Source: Bacillaceae bacterium S4-13-56
GTDB taxonomy: Bacteria > Bacillota > Bacilli > Bacillales > JAWJLM01
Length of the DNA: 64,000 bases
Assembly (NCBI GenBank): GCA_040191315.1
Contig: JAWJLM010000019.1
Span: forward strand, 1 to 64,000
Reading direction: 5' to 3'
Shown one piece after another: positions 19,593-29,000 of this stretch. The translations under genes were made by a program, and so were the position numbers. The notes below the pieces were generated by a model. The model was not told the DNA's origin. It worked only from the letters and a program-made list of their open reading frames with translations, and ran no database searches. Within the stretch, counting starts at the first letter, position 1; each line of letters starts with the position of its first letter.

Positions 19593-20102
19593 ATGGATGC
19601 CTTGATCGTCGATGGTTATAACATCATTGGCGCATGGTCTGATTTGCGTAATCTTAGGGAGAGGGATTTAGCGCAGGCAAGAGATAAGTTAATTGATTAT
19701 ATGTCTGAATATCGAGCGATTACTGGGTTTCGAGTAATTGTAGTTTTTGATGCTCACTTTGTAAAAGGGAATGAAAAGAAAATTAAAACAAGAAAAGTCG
19801 AAGTTGTTTTTACACGTGAGAATGAGACAGCAGACGAATGTATCGAGCGGTTAGTCAAAAAAATTAAAAACGTAAAAAATCAAGTGTATGTGGCTACTTC
19901 GGACTATACGGAACAACGTACAATCTTCGCTCAAGGAGCACTTCGAAAGTCTGCAAGGGAGCTTCTGTTGGAGATGGAGGAAGTAGAAACAGATATCAGA
20001 AAGGAAGTTAAAAAGCAAAAAGAAGTTGTTCATCATTCTAAAATTCCAATCTCCAAAGATGTGTTAGAGGTTTTTGAAAGATGGAGAAGAGGGGAAAAGT
20101 AG
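19593..20102 (+). CDS. rae1: Ribosome-associated endoribonuclease Rae1 (YacP, NYN domain)
   Basis: The 169-residue NYN/PIN-like protein opens with the acidic active-site stretch ALIVDGYNIIGAW and carries further conserved acidic residues (ENETADECIERL, ATSDYTEQ). In B. subtilis this protein cleaves mRNA in the ribosomal A site. The ATG at 19593 is preferred over a TTG at 19587 because AGGTGA lies 6 nt upstream. It starts 2 bp after rlmB and ends the cysE operon. Confidence 0.93.
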   Translation: MDALIVDGYNIIGAWSDLRNLRERDLAQARDKLIDYMSEYRAITGFRVIVVFDAHFVKGNEKKIKTRKVEVVFTRENETADECIERLVKKIKNVKNQVYVATSDYTEQRTIFAQGALRKSARELLLEMEEVETDIRKEVKKQKEVVHHSKIPISKDVLEVFERWRRGEK

Positions 20103-20114
20103 GGAATACTTATG

Positions 20115-20144
20115 TTGACGCTTACGAGACGCATCCTGTATAAT
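20115..20144 (+). promoter_or_regulatory. SigA promoter of sigH
   Basis: TTGACG at 20115-20120 and TATAAT at 20139-20144 are separated by 18 bp. The B. subtilis sigH gene likewise has a vegetative promoter; repression by AbrB there is known but cannot be read here. Confidence 0.82.
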
Positions 20145-20184
20145 ATTTCTATATTTAGGGAATTACGTTCAGGGGGATACCTTC

Positions 20185-20838
20185 GTGAATTACTCACAAG
20201 ATGAAAACTGGAAAAATGGTTTTTTTGAGAAATTGTCAGATGAAGATGTTGTTGAACTTGTTCAGGCTGGGGATACTCATGCATTAGAATATTTAATCCA
20301 TAAGTACAAAAATTTTGTCCGTGCAAAAGCTAGGACTTATTTTTTGATTGGTGCAGATCGTGAGGATATTGTTCAAGAAGGAATGATAGGTTTATATAAA
20401 GCTATACGTGATTTTCAAATGGACAAGCTCTCTTCTTTTAAAGCTTTTGCTGAATTATGTGTAACCCGTCAGATTATTACAGCTATTAAAACAGCCACAC
20501 GTCAAAAACATATCCCTTTAAATTCCTATGTATCTTTAGATAAACCAATTTATGATGAAGAGTCAGACCGGACGTTATTAGATGTGATTGCAGGTGCAAA
20601 ATCTTTAGACCCTGAAGAAATGATTATTAATCAGGAACGTTTTGGAGATATGGAGTTCAAAATGGCCGAAATTTTAAGTGATCTTGAAAGAAAAGTTCTA
20701 AATTTATATTTGGACGGGCAGTCCTACCAAGAAATCTCTTTAGAATTGGACCGGCATGTAAAGTCTATAGATAACGCCTTACAGCGAGTGAAAAGAAAAT
20801 TAGAACGTTATCTGGAGTTAAGTGAAATCTCACTGTAA
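20185..20838 (+). CDS. sigH: RNA polymerase sigma-H factor (Spo0H)
   Basis: The 217-residue sigma-70-family factor drives transition-state and early sporulation genes. Region 2 is evident from HKYKNFVRAKARTYFL and IGADREDIVQEGMIGLYKAIRDF. Region 4 has SYQEISLELDRHVKSIDNALQRVKRK. It closely follows B. subtilis SigH apart from the first 20 residues. The GTG start has AGGGGGAT 8 nt upstream, and a SigA promoter lies 40 nt farther up. Confidence 0.97.
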   Translation: MNYSQDENWKNGFFEKLSDEDVVELVQAGDTHALEYLIHKYKNFVRAKARTYFLIGADREDIVQEGMIGLYKAIRDFQMDKLSSFKAFAELCVTRQIITAIKTATRQKHIPLNSYVSLDKPIYDEESDRTLLDVIAGAKSLDPEEMIINQERFGDMEFKMAEILSDLERKVLNLYLDGQSYQEISLELDRHVKSIDNALQRVKRKLERYLELSEISL

Positions 20839-20918
20839 GGAAGTCATTGACTTTTTTATACAGCTCGTGCTACATTATGAGAAGTGACTATAAATAGAAC
20901 CCTTTTGGGGTGTTAGTG

Positions 20919-21068
20919 ATGAGGAAAAAACTTATTTTAGCTTGTTCAGAGTGCTATCAACGTAATTATAGTTCTTATAAAAATACAGAAAGTCAGCCTG
21001 AAAGATTAGAAGTGAAAAAGTATTGTAAAAAATGTGAGAAACATACCCTTCATCGGGAAACAAAATAG
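20919..21068 (+). CDS. rpmG: 50S ribosomal protein L33 (RpmGB type)
   Basis: The 49-residue protein reads [20 protein letters not shown] at the start and keeps both CxxC pairs (Cys9/Cys12 and Cys36/Cys39), so it is the zinc-binding paralogue. Its place between sigH and secE is the same as B. subtilis rpmGB. A GTG three bases upstream could also serve, but the ATG matches the family N-terminus. TGGGGTG is the ribosome binding site. Confidence 0.95.
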   Translation: MRKKLILACSECYQRNYSSYKNTESQPERLEVKKYCKKCEKHTLHRETK

Positions 21069-21101
21069 TGTTCCAGGCTTGGGAAAATAGGGGGGAACAT
21101 C

Positions 21102-21281
21102 ATGAAGATTGGAAAGTTTTTTAAAGATATTGCACGCGAAATGCGAAAAGTAAGTTGGCCTAAGAGAAAAGAACTTACGAAATATACAATTACAACAGTT
21201 GCAACTGTTTTGTTTGTTGCAGTGTTTTTTGCAGTAGTAGATCTTGGAATTTCTTCATTTCTTGAACTGTTTTTCGAATAA
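21102..21281 (+). CDS. secE: Preprotein translocase subunit SecE
   Basis: The 59-residue protein has the short Gram-positive form: an amphipathic helix ending in the conserved VSWPKRKEL (about 17-25), then one membrane helix (about 29-52). It stabilises the SecY channel encoded at 48366. GGGGGGAA precedes the ATG. It sits between rpmG and nusG, the usual order. Confidence 0.96.
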   Translation: MKIGKFFKDIAREMRKVSWPKRKELTKYTITTVATVLFVAVFFAVVDLGISSFLELFFE

Positions 21282-21295
21282 AGTCGGATATGTTA

Positions 21296-21304
21296 TGCTA
21301 TAAT
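21296..21304 (+). promoter_or_regulatory. Extended -10 promoter candidate upstream of nusG
   Basis: TGCTATAAT at 21296-21304 is a complete extended -10 element (TGnTATAAT) just after secE, although no good -35 precedes it. The transcript would run through the short hairpin at 21326-21347 before nusG. Confidence 0.5.
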
Positions 21305-21325
21305 GTAGATAGAATCTTGGTGAGA

Positions 21326-21347
21326 AAACCCGTTTAACGGGTTTTTT
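21326..21347 (+). terminator. Short terminator or attenuator between secE and nusG
   Basis: AACCCG and CGGGTT pair across a TTTAA loop and run into TTTTTT. With a promoter candidate just upstream, it could end the secE message or attenuate nusG. Confidence 0.75.
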
Positions 21348-21410
21348 AATTACAAAAAATTAAGTGAACGTTATGAATTAGATTAAGTAGGGAGGGAAGG
21401 GCAACCCAGT

Positions 21411-21959
21411 TTGTCCTATATGACAATGGAAAAAAGATGGTATGTAATGCACACGTATTCCGGCTACGAAAACAAGGTCAAAACAAACCTTGAAAAAAGA
21501 GTAGATTCAATGGGAATGCAGGATAAGATTTTCCGAGTAATGGTTCCTGAGGAAGAAGAGACGGAAATCAAAAACGGGAAACGTAAGACTGCAAAGAAGA
21601 AAGTATTTCCAGGATATGTTTTAACTGAAATGATTATGACTGATGATTCCTGGTATGTCGTTCGAAATACTCCAGGGGTAACTGGGTTTGTTGGTTCGTC
21701 AGGATCTGGATCTAAACCAACTCCGCTTTTGCCGGAAGAGGCAGATGTTATTTTGAAGCGCATGGGTATGGAAGAAACGGTTACTGAGGTGGACTTTGAG
21801 TTGAAAGAATCCGTTCGAGTAAAAGAAGGGCCTTTTGCTAACTTTACAGGAAGTATTGAACATATTGATATAGACAAGCAAAAGGTAAAGGTTCATGTGA
21901 ACATGTTTGGACGAGAAACTCCAGTAGAGCTAGACTTTTCTCAAATTGAAAAGCTTTAA
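21411..21959 (+). CDS. nusG: Transcription termination/antitermination factor NusG
   Basis: The 182-residue factor has the NGN domain (RWYVMHTYSGYENKV to about residue 115) and a C-terminal KOW domain (VRVKEGPFANFTGSIE). It couples RNA polymerase to pausing, Rho or ribosomes. The TTG at 21411 is placed 9-10 nt after GAAGGG. The ATG at 21426 matches the B. subtilis N-terminus MEKxWYV but lies too far from that site, so the true start could be 21411, 21420 or 21426. Confidence 0.95.
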   Translation: MSYMTMEKRWYVMHTYSGYENKVKTNLEKRVDSMGMQDKIFRVMVPEEEETEIKNGKRKTAKKKVFPGYVLTEMIMTDDSWYVVRNTPGVTGFVGSSGSGSKPTPLLPEEADVILKRMGMEETVTEVDFELKESVRVKEGPFANFTGSIEHIDIDKQKVKVHVNMFGRETPVELDFSQIEKL

Positions 21960-21962
21960 AGT

Positions 21963-22230
21963 CTGAAAGGGTTGCGTCTGATAAGGTTGCGTCTGATAAG
22001 GGTCAAGCCTCTTATCAGTCTAGCTCTATTGACTAGAATCGGTCCCTCATCTCGGGTCGATAAGTCAACATCGATTCGCGTTGTGAATCGTGTATCCTAT
22101 GGGTCTGCAGGATGTAGGTCGCATCGGCGTTGTCACACAATGTGACGTTTTTAACCGACGATCCTTAATCTCGATGAGGTCAACATCCTTACGTCGATGA
22201 ACAGGGCGTTTGGCTTTTCATTTATAATTA
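21963..22230 (+). repeat. Tandem 15-mer, hairpin and family A copy A4
   Basis: GGTTGCGTCTGATAA occurs twice in direct tandem at 21970-21984 and 21985-21999. CTGATAAG at 21993-22000 pairs perfectly with CTTATCAG at 22011-22018 and may end the nusG message, though no T-run follows. Family A sequence (TCTAGCTCTATTGACTAG, TCGATAAGTCAACATCGATT, ACGTCGATGA) continues to about 22220. There is no gene in this 400-bp gap. Confidence 0.7.
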
Positions 22231-22234
22231 GCAC

Positions 22235-22263
22235 TTGCAATCTCTACGCATTAATGCTAAAAT
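22235..22263 (+). promoter_or_regulatory. SigA promoter of rplK-rplA
   Basis: TTGCAA at 22235-22240 and TAAAAT at 22258-22263 are spaced by 17 bp, with a TG extension at 22255-22256. The leader to rplK is about 95 nt. Confidence 0.82.
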
Positions 22264-22363
22264 TTTTTATGTTCTTTATGCCGCGAACCAAGGCAAGGAT
22301 AGATAAATGAGTGGGAGGGGACAAACCCCGTTACCACATCACGGACTTAAGGAGGTGTGTCTC

Positions 22364-22789
22364 GTGGCTAAAAAAGTAATTAAAGTTGTCAAACTACAAA
22401 TTCCTGCAGGAAAAGCCAACCCGGCACCACCAGTTGGACCAGCATTAGGTCAAGCGGGTGTAAACATTATGGGATTTTGTAAAGAATTCAACGCACGTAC
22501 AGCAGATCAAGCTGGCATGATTATTCCAGTTGAAATCACGGTGTTTGAAGACCGTTCATTTACATTCATCACTAAAACTCCGCCCGCTGCAGTTCTTCTA
22601 AAGAAAGCAGCTGGTATCGAATCAGGATCTGGGGAGCCAAACCGCAACAAAGTTGCGACTGTAAAGCGCGATAAGGTTCGTGAAATTGCAGAAACCAAGA
22701 TGCCTGACCTGAATGCTGCTGACGTTGAAGCGGCTATGCGTATGGTAGAAGGTACTGCGCGTAGTATGGGAATCGTCATTGAAGATTAA
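22364..22789 (+). CDS. rplK: 50S ribosomal protein L11
   Basis: The 141-residue protein binds the GTPase-associated centre of 23S rRNA. Its proline-rich N-terminal domain ([19 protein letters not shown]) and C-terminal rRNA-binding domain ([24 protein letters not shown]) are typical. The GTG at 22364 follows AAGGAGGTG. An upstream GTG/ATG frame from 22307 would add 19 unrelated residues. Confidence 0.98.
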   Translation: MAKKVIKVVKLQIPAGKANPAPPVGPALGQAGVNIMGFCKEFNARTADQAGMIIPVEITVFEDRSFTFITKTPPAAVLLKKAAGIESGSGEPNRNKVATVKRDKVREIAETKMPDLNAADVEAAMRMVEGTARSMGIVIED

Positions 22790-22815
22790 ACCCACAGTAG
22801 CACTCTAGATGGAGG

Positions 22816-22853
22816 AAAGGGTTGCGAAGATGGGTTTCCATTTCGCAACCTTT
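22816..22853 (+). terminator. Hairpin between rplK and rplA
   Basis: AAAGGGTTGCGAA at 22816-22828 pairs with TTCGCAACCTTT at 22842-22853, with one bulged G. It resembles a weak terminator or an RNA-processing/regulatory hairpin in the rplK-rplA gap. Confidence 0.6.
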
Positions 22854-22903
22854 ATTCGTGGGAGGTAAAACCGTTAAAACCACAATCAAGGAGGAAATTG
22901 AAT

Positions 22904-23602
22904 ATGGCTAAAAAAGGTAAGCGTTATGCAGAAGCTGAAAAGCTAATTGACCGTACTCAAGCTTATGAAGTAAAAGAAGCAATTGAATTAGTGAAGCAAA
23001 CAGCGAAAGCTAAATTTGATGAAACAGTAGAAGCTGCTTTCCGTCTTGGAGTAGATCCTAAGAAAGCAGACCAACAAATTCGTGGCGCTTTTGTTTTGCC
23101 ACACGGAACTGGTAAAACTCAACGTGTGCTTGTATTTGCAAAAGGAGATAAAGCGAAAGAGGCTGAAGCTGCTGGAGCAGATTACGTTGGAGAATCTGAT
23201 TATATCAATAAAATTAACCAAGGTTGGTTTGAGTTTGATGTGATCGTAGCAACTCCAGATATGATGGCAGAGGTTGGTAAACTAGGTCGTGTTCTTGGAC
23301 CAAAAGGTTTAATGCCAAACCCTAAAACTGGAACGGTTACTTTTGAAGTAGAAAAAGCCGTAAAGGATATTAAAGCTGGTAAGGTAGAGTATCGCGTGGA
23401 TAAGTCTTCTAACGTTCACGTGCCGATCGGTAAAGTATCTTTTGATACAGAAAAGCTTGTTGAAAACTTCGAAGCTATTACAGAAACTTTATTAAAAGTA
23501 AAGCCTCAATCTTCTAAGGGTGTTTATATGCGTAATGCAGCTGTTGCTTCTACGATGGGCCCTGGTGTGAAAGTTGATGTTTCTGAATTAGTGCGTCGTT
23601 AA
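22904..23602 (+). CDS. rplA: 50S ribosomal protein L1
   Basis: The 232-residue L1-stalk protein starts [11 protein letters not shown] and has the conserved NPKTGTVT motif in [14 protein letters not shown]1 often represses its own operon by binding mRNA. AAGGAGG lies 8 nt before the ATG at 22904. A TTG at 22898 is too close to that site. Confidence 0.98.
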   Translation: MAKKGKRYAEAEKLIDRTQAYEVKEAIELVKQTAKAKFDETVEAAFRLGVDPKKADQQIRGAFVLPHGTGKTQRVLVFAKGDKAKEAEAAGADYVGESDYINKINQGWFEFDVIVATPDMMAEVGKLGRVLGPKGLMPNPKTGTVTFEVEKAVKDIKAGKVEYRVDKSSNVHVPIGKVSFDTEKLVENFEAITETLLKVKPQSSKGVYMRNAAVASTMGPGVKVDVSELVRR

Positions 23603-23610
23603 TTTCTAAG

Positions 23611-23639
23611 TTGACATTGCTTGTATTATTCGATATAAT
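23611..23639 (+). promoter_or_regulatory. Consensus SigA promoter of rplJ-rplL
   Basis: TTGACA at 23611-23616 and TATAAT at 23634-23639 match consensus perfectly with a 17-bp spacer. Confidence 0.95.
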
Positions 23640-23645
23640 CTTCAA

Positions 23646-23780
23646 TGTTGTGAAATAGAATACGTTATACCGTAGACAGTAGGTGCGTTTGCTTAATATC
23701 CTACCGAGGTGTGCTCATAGAAAACAGGAACGAAAACTGTTGATGATGTTGTGCCTCCATGTCTACATGGAGGCATTTTT
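23646..23780 (+). ncRNA. L10(L12)4-binding ribosomal protein leader with attenuator
   Basis: The transcript from the promoter at 23611 carries the L10-leader region, with the AGGTGCGTTTGCT and AACAGGAACGAAAACTGTTG segments typical of Bacillus rplJ leaders. It ends in a strong hairpin TGCCTCCATG/CATGGAGGCA followed by TTTTT at 23752-23779. L10-L12 binding is known to cause premature termination here in B. subtilis. Confidence 0.82.
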
Positions 23781-23827
23781 CATGCACGAGCGAGCGGTAT
23801 GATGAACAATCAATAGGAGGTGGAAGA

Positions 23828-24328
23828 ATGAGCAAAGTAATCGAGCAAAAGAAACAGCTTGTTTCTGAAATTGCTGAGAAGCTTCAAAATAGCAAATCAA
23901 CAATTCTTGTTGACTATCGTGGACTAGATGTTGCGGAAGTAACTGAACTTCGTAAGCAACTTCGAGAAGCTGGAGTAGAATTCAAGGTTTACAAAAATAC
24001 AATGACTCGTCGCGCAACTGTGCAAGCAGAACTAACTGCACTTAACGAATCTCTAGTTGGTCCTACAGCGATCGCTTTCAGTAGCGAAGATGTAGTAGCC
24101 CCCGCTAAAGTGTTAAATGAGTTTTCTAAGAAGCATGATGCATTAGAAATTAAGGGTGGAGTTATTGAAGGGAATGTTGCTACACTTGATCAAATCAAGG
24201 AGCTTGCAGACCTACCTTCACGCGAAGGCCTGCTTTCTATGCTACTCAGTGTGCTTCAAGCACCAATTCGCAATCTTGCTTATGTTACAAAAGCAGTTGC
24301 AGAACAAAAAGAAGGCGAAGGAGCATAA
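23828..24328 (+). CDS. rplJ: 50S ribosomal protein L10
   Basis: The 166-residue protein anchors L12 dimers to the ribosomal stalk. Its N-terminal rRNA-binding domain has [21 protein letters not shown], and its C-terminal helix for L12 ([20 protein letters not shown]) is complete. GGAGGTGG precedes the ATG at 23828. A frame open from 23759 covers the attenuator hairpin and is not the start. Confidence 0.98.
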   Translation: MSKVIEQKKQLVSEIAEKLQNSKSTILVDYRGLDVAEVTELRKQLREAGVEFKVYKNTMTRRATVQAELTALNESLVGPTAIAFSSEDVVAPAKVLNEFSKKHDALEIKGGVIEGNVATLDQIKELADLPSREGLLSMLLSVLQAPIRNLAYVTKAVAEQKEGEGA

Positions 24329-24388
24329 GGCTCGTCGCATAAGATACGAAAATAAAATTTTATTAGCTATTTAAGGAGGAAAATGAAA

Positions 24389-24754
24389 ATGACTAAAGAA
24401 CAAATTATCGAAGCAGTCAAAGAAATGACTGTTCTTGAGCTTAACGATTTAGTAAAAGCAATTGAAGAAGAGTTTGGTGTAACTGCTGCTGCTCCTGTAG
24501 CTGTAGCTGGTGGCGCTGCTGGTGCCGAAGCTGCTGAAGAGCAAACTGAATTTGATGTAATCCTTGCTGAAACTGGTGCATCTAAGATTAAAGTTATCAA
24601 GGTTGTACGTGAAATCACTGGTCTTGGCTTGAAAGAAGCTAAAGAACTAGTTGACGGTGCTCCGAAGCCTGTTAAAGAAGGTATTACAAAAGAAGAAGCA
24701 GAAGAACTTAAAGCTAAGCTTGAAGAAGTTGGAGCTAAAGTTGAAGTTAAGTAA
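24389..24754 (+). CDS. rplL: 50S ribosomal protein L7/L12
   Basis: The 121-residue stalk protein has the N-terminal dimer domain, an Ala/Gly/Glu hinge (about 34-52) and the factor-binding C-terminal domain ([24 protein letters not shown]). The ATG at 24389 is 9 nt from AAGGAGG. The ATG at 24383 is only 3 nt from it. Confidence 0.98.
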   Translation: MTKEQIIEAVKEMTVLELNDLVKAIEEEFGVTAAAPVAVAGGAAGAEAAEEQTEFDVILAETGASKIKVIKVVREITGLGLKEAKELVDGAPKPVKEGITKEEAEELKAKLEEVGAKVEVK

Positions 24755-24763
24755 TTTTAGAGA

Positions 24764-24794
24764 AAAGCTCGCTATCTAGCGGGCTTTCATTTTT
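24764..24794 (+). terminator. Terminator after rplL
   Basis: AAAGCTCGCT pairs with AGCGGGCTTT across a four-base loop, then CATTTTTAC follows. Confidence 0.85.
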
Positions 24795-24973
24795 ACTTTA
24801 TCCCACATGAACGGGGCGGTAATACCCCCACCTCAAATCTTAAGTGAAAAGAAAAGAGTAGGTGGGGGATAAATTGCCTGTTAATGTCCGATTGGTTCAA
24901 GGGCTTTTAGGTCATGCCCTTGGGTGCTAACGACAGTGGGGGACGGCCGCTGATTCAATTTTCACTTTATCCC
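24792..24973 (+). repeat. Interspersed repeat family B, copy B4
   Basis: This is the longest B copy. It begins CTTTATCCCACATGAACGG and ends TTTTCACTTTATCCC. It matches B2 throughout, with a hairpin CAGTGG...CCGCTG near the end. Like B2 and B3 it lies in plus orientation ahead of a gene. Confidence 0.82.
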
Positions 24974-25059
24974 TCAATTTTCTCGTGATCCACAATTAAC
25001 ACGCTTTGTATTTGTGCTTTATTTACCTTGTGATTTTCAATCAACGAAAGGAGAAGTAC

Positions 25060-25665
25060 ATGAGCGAACATTACTATTCTAAAACTCCACAATCCAAAAG
25101 TGATCAGAGAAACTTTACATTTCAGCTGCGAAACCATTCATTTATATTCACAACAGATCATGGAGTGTTTTCTAAAAATGAAGTGGACTATGGATCAAGA
25201 GTCTTAATAGATGCGTATCAACCACCTGAGATCGACGGAATTAATGTTGATTTAGGATGTGGGTATGGACCTATCGGTTTATCTCTAGCGAAGGCGTTTC
25301 CAGACCAAGCTTTTCTTTTGGTGGATGTAAATGAAAGAGCATTAGAGTTAGCTGAAATAAATCGTAACCAAAATCACATTCCCAACGCAACGGTAATGCA
25401 GAGCGATCGCTTGCAAGATGTGCATCAACAGCCGATTGCGTCTATTATTACAAACCCCCCCATTCGAGCTGGTAAAGAAACTGTTCACCTGATGCTAGAA
25501 GAAAGTTTTGAAAAATTAACTTCAGGGGGTCAATTATGGGTTGTTATTCAAAAAAAACAAGGGGCCCCTTCTGCTAAAAAGAAAATGGAAGAGTTTTTCG
25601 GTGAAGTAGATACCGTTGTTAAAGATAAAGGTTACTTTGTCCTTGTGGCCAAAAAGTTTGACTGA
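25060..25665 (+). CDS. ybxB: Class I SAM-dependent methyltransferase (YbxB, RsmC-like)
   Basis: The 201-residue protein has a Rossmann SAM-binding motif VDLGCGYGPIGL (about 64-75) and the catalytic NPP(I/F) motif in ITNPPIRAGK (about 131-140). This motif marks rRNA or N5-glutamine methyltransferases of the RsmC/RlmG type. It sits between rplL and rpoB, as ybxB does in B. subtilis. The ATG at 25060 has AAAGGAG upstream; a start at 25006 would run into repeat B. The substrate is inferred to be rRNA. Confidence 0.92.
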   Translation: MSEHYYSKTPQSKSDQRNFTFQLRNHSFIFTTDHGVFSKNEVDYGSRVLIDAYQPPEIDGINVDLGCGYGPIGLSLAKAFPDQAFLLVDVNERALELAEINRNQNHIPNATVMQSDRLQDVHQQPIASIITNPPIRAGKETVHLMLEESFEKLTSGGQLWVVIQKKQGAPSAKKKMEEFFGEVDTVVKDKGYFVLVAKKFD

Positions 25666-25741
25666 AAATTTCCATTGTGCTATTATAAAAAAATGCCAAT
25701 GTGGATATTTGTTGTCAAGTATTTTTTTTATTATCCACAAA

Positions 25742-25769
25742 TTCTCATTTTTCCAATTGGGTGTATAAT
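25742..25769 (+). promoter_or_regulatory. Probable SigA promoter of rpoBC
   Basis: TTCTCA at 25742-25747 and TATAAT at 25764-25769 are spaced by 16 bp. This predicts a leader of about 275 nt before rpoB. Confidence 0.55.
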
Positions 25770-25924
25770 TCATGAGCTTTTAGTAAACAATGGTAGAATC
25801 GAAAAATGCTTGGAGTAGTTTTCATAGATAGAAGATATTTTTTCTATGAAATTCAGCTAGCTAAAAGTGGACAAATGATGGAATTTGGAATTTGATTGGA
25901 AGATAGGCTTGGACGGTAAAATTA

Positions 25925-25995
25925 AATGATTGATAACCGTGCGAGCTATTTTAGTATGCCTATGAAATGCGATTTAATGGCGAATGCCATTAAGG
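25925..25995 (+). promoter_or_regulatory. Structured rpoB leader with motif shared with rpoA
   Basis: TTGATAACCGTGC at 25930-25942 is identical to 52680-52692 in the rpoA leader, and a TGCCTA block follows in both. Downstream, TTAATGGC at 25974-25981 pairs perfectly with GCCATTAA at 25986-25993 across GAAT. No T-run follows, so this is not a simple terminator. Confidence 0.5.
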
Positions 25996-26050
25996 ATTTG
26001 GCGTAAGTCAAATTCAGAAATAAAAATGCATGATTTGAGGGGTGAATCAG

Positions 26051-29000
26051 TTGACAGGTCAACTAGTTCAATATGGACGACACCGCCAACGTAGAAGCTA
26101 TGCGCGTATCAGTGAAGTTCTAGAATTACCAAATCTCATTGAAATTCAAACAGCTTCGTATGATTGGTTCTTAGAAGAAGGTTTGAAGGAGATGTTCCAG
26201 GATATTTCACCTATTGAAGATTTTACGGGTAATCTTTCCTTGGAATTCATTGATTATAGTCTCGGAGAACCAAAGTATCCTGTAGATGAATCAAAAGAGA
26301 GAGATGTCACATATTCAGCTCCTCTTCGTGTCAAGGTTCGTTTATTAAATAAAGAGACCGGCGAAGTAAAAGAGCAAGAAGTGTTTATGGGTGATTTTCC
26401 ATTGATGACAGATACAGGTACTTTTGTAATAAACGGGGCAGAACGAGTTATTGTATCTCAGCTGGTTCGTTCACCAAGTGTTTATTTTAACTCTAAGGTA
26501 GATAAAAATGGAAAAAAAGGGTACACAGCAACGGTTATCCCTAACCGTGGCGCTTGGCTGGAATATGAAACAGATGCCAAGGATGTAGTGCATGTTCGTA
26601 TTGATCGAACAAGAAAGCTTCCGATTACCGTATTGCTTCGTGCATTAGGTTTTGGTACAGACCAAGAGATTATCGATCTAATTGGAGATAACGAATACTT
26701 AAGAAATACTCTAGAAAAAGATAATACCGAAAATAGCGAAAAAGCGCTACTAGAAATTTATGAAAGATTACGTCCAGGCGAACCACCTACTGTTGAAAAT
26801 GCAAAGAGTCTCTTGTTCTCTCGCTTTTTTGACCCTAAGAGGTATGATCTAGCTCATGTTGGTCGTTATAAGATTAATAAGAAGCTTCACATTAAAAATC
26901 GCTTGTTTAACCAAGTTCTTGGAGAGACTCTAGTTGATCCTGAGACTGGCGAAGTATTGGGTAGCAAAGGCGACAAAATAGATCGTCGTATGCTAAACCG
27001 TTTACTTCCTTATTTAGAAGGCTCGGAAATCAATTTGGGAGATCGTGAGTTAGAACCACATGAAGGCGTACTAAATGATGTTATTAAATTACAGTCTGTA
27101 AAGATTATTGACCCAACAGATCCTGAAGGAGAACGACTTTTAACGGTTACAGGAAATGGTGGGGTTGATACTTCTATTAAAAACATCACTTCTGCTGATA
27201 TTTTAGCTTCTATTAGTTATTTCTTTAACATTCTACATCAAGTAGGAGATACCGATGACATAGACCATTTAGGAAACCGTAGGCTTCGTTCGGTTGGTGA
27301 ACTCCTACAAAACCAATTTCGCATTGGTTTATCCAGAATGGAACGAGTGGTTCGTGAGCGTATGTCGATCCAGGATACTGCGTCGATCACACCACAACAG
27401 CTTATTAATATAAGACCTGTGATTGCATCTATTAAAGAGTTCTTTGGTAGTTCACAGCTTTCACAGTTTATGGATCAAACTAACCCGTTAGCAGAACTTA
27501 CGCATAAAAGACGTTTGTCTGCCCTGGGTCCTGGTGGTTTAACGCGTGAACGCGCAGGATTTGAAGTGCGTGACGTTCACTACTCCCACTATGGTCGTAT
27601 GTGTCCAATTGAGACACCGGAAGGTCCGAACATCGGATTGATTAACTCTCTATCATCCTATGCAAAAGTAAATAAGTTTGGATTTATAGAAACTCCTTAC
27701 CGTCGTGTGGATCCAGATACAGGTAAAGTAACTAAGTTTATTGACTACTTGACCGCAGATGAAGAGGATAATTACGTTGTAGCCCAAGCAAATGCAAAGT
27801 TGGCAGACGATGGATCTTTCGTAAATGAAGAGGTTATTGCTCGTTTCCGTGGGGAAAACACCATCGTTAAACGTGATCGAATTGACTATATGGACGTATC
27901 TCCAAAACAAGTAGTATCCGCTGCGACTGCATGTATTCCATTCTTGGAAAATGATGACTCAAACCGTGCCTTAATGGGTGCGAACATGCAGCGTCAGGCT
28001 GTACCTTTGTTAAATCCCGAGTCACCAATTGTTGGTACTGGGATGGAATATGTTTCTGGTAAAGATTCAGGCGCCGCCGTCATTTGCCACCACGAAGGAA
28101 TTGTTGAACGTGTTCAAGCAAAAGAAGTTATCGTTCGTCGCATTTCCGTTGTGGATGGAAAAGAGGTAAAAGGGGACACAGACCGTTACCGTTTACAAAA
28201 GTTTATTCGTTCCAATCAAGGAACTTGCTATAACCAACGTCCAATTGTAAGTGAAGGGGACCGAGTTACAAAAGGTGAAATTCTCGCGGATGGGCCTTCT
28301 ATGGAGCTTGGTGAATTAGCTCTAGGACGAAATGTGTTAGTAGGATTCATGACTTGGGATGGGTACAACTATGAGGACGCCATTATTATGAGTGAGCGCC
28401 TTGTAAAAGATGATGTCTATACTTCAGTTCATATTGAAGAATATGAGTCAGAGGCTAGAGATACAAAACTAGGACCAGAGGAAATTACACGTGATATTCC
28501 AAACGTAGGTGAAGACGCACTTCGTAATTTGGATGAGCGCGGAATTATCCGTGTTGGAGCTGAGGTTAGTGATGGAGAATTACTTGTTGGTAAAGTAACC
28601 CCTAAAGGAGTTACCGAACTTACCGCTGAAGAAAGACTTCTACATGCTATTTTTGGTGAAAAAGCACGTGAAGTTCGTGATACATCTCTACGTGTGCCTC
28701 ATGGCGGAGGCGGAATTGTTCTAGATGTGAAGATCTTCAATCGTGAAGATGGCGATGAGTTACCGCCAGGTGTCAACCAATTAGTCCGTGTTTACATTGT
28801 TCAGAAGCGTAAAATCTCTGAAGGGGATAAAATGGCTGGGCGACACGGGAACAAAGGGGTTATTTCAAAAATATTACCTGAAGAAGATATGCCTTATTTA
28901 CCAGATGGAACACCGATTGATATCATGTTAAACCCATTAGGGGTGCCATCTCGTATGAATATTGGACAGGTATTAGAGCTTCACTTAGGTATGGCCGCTA

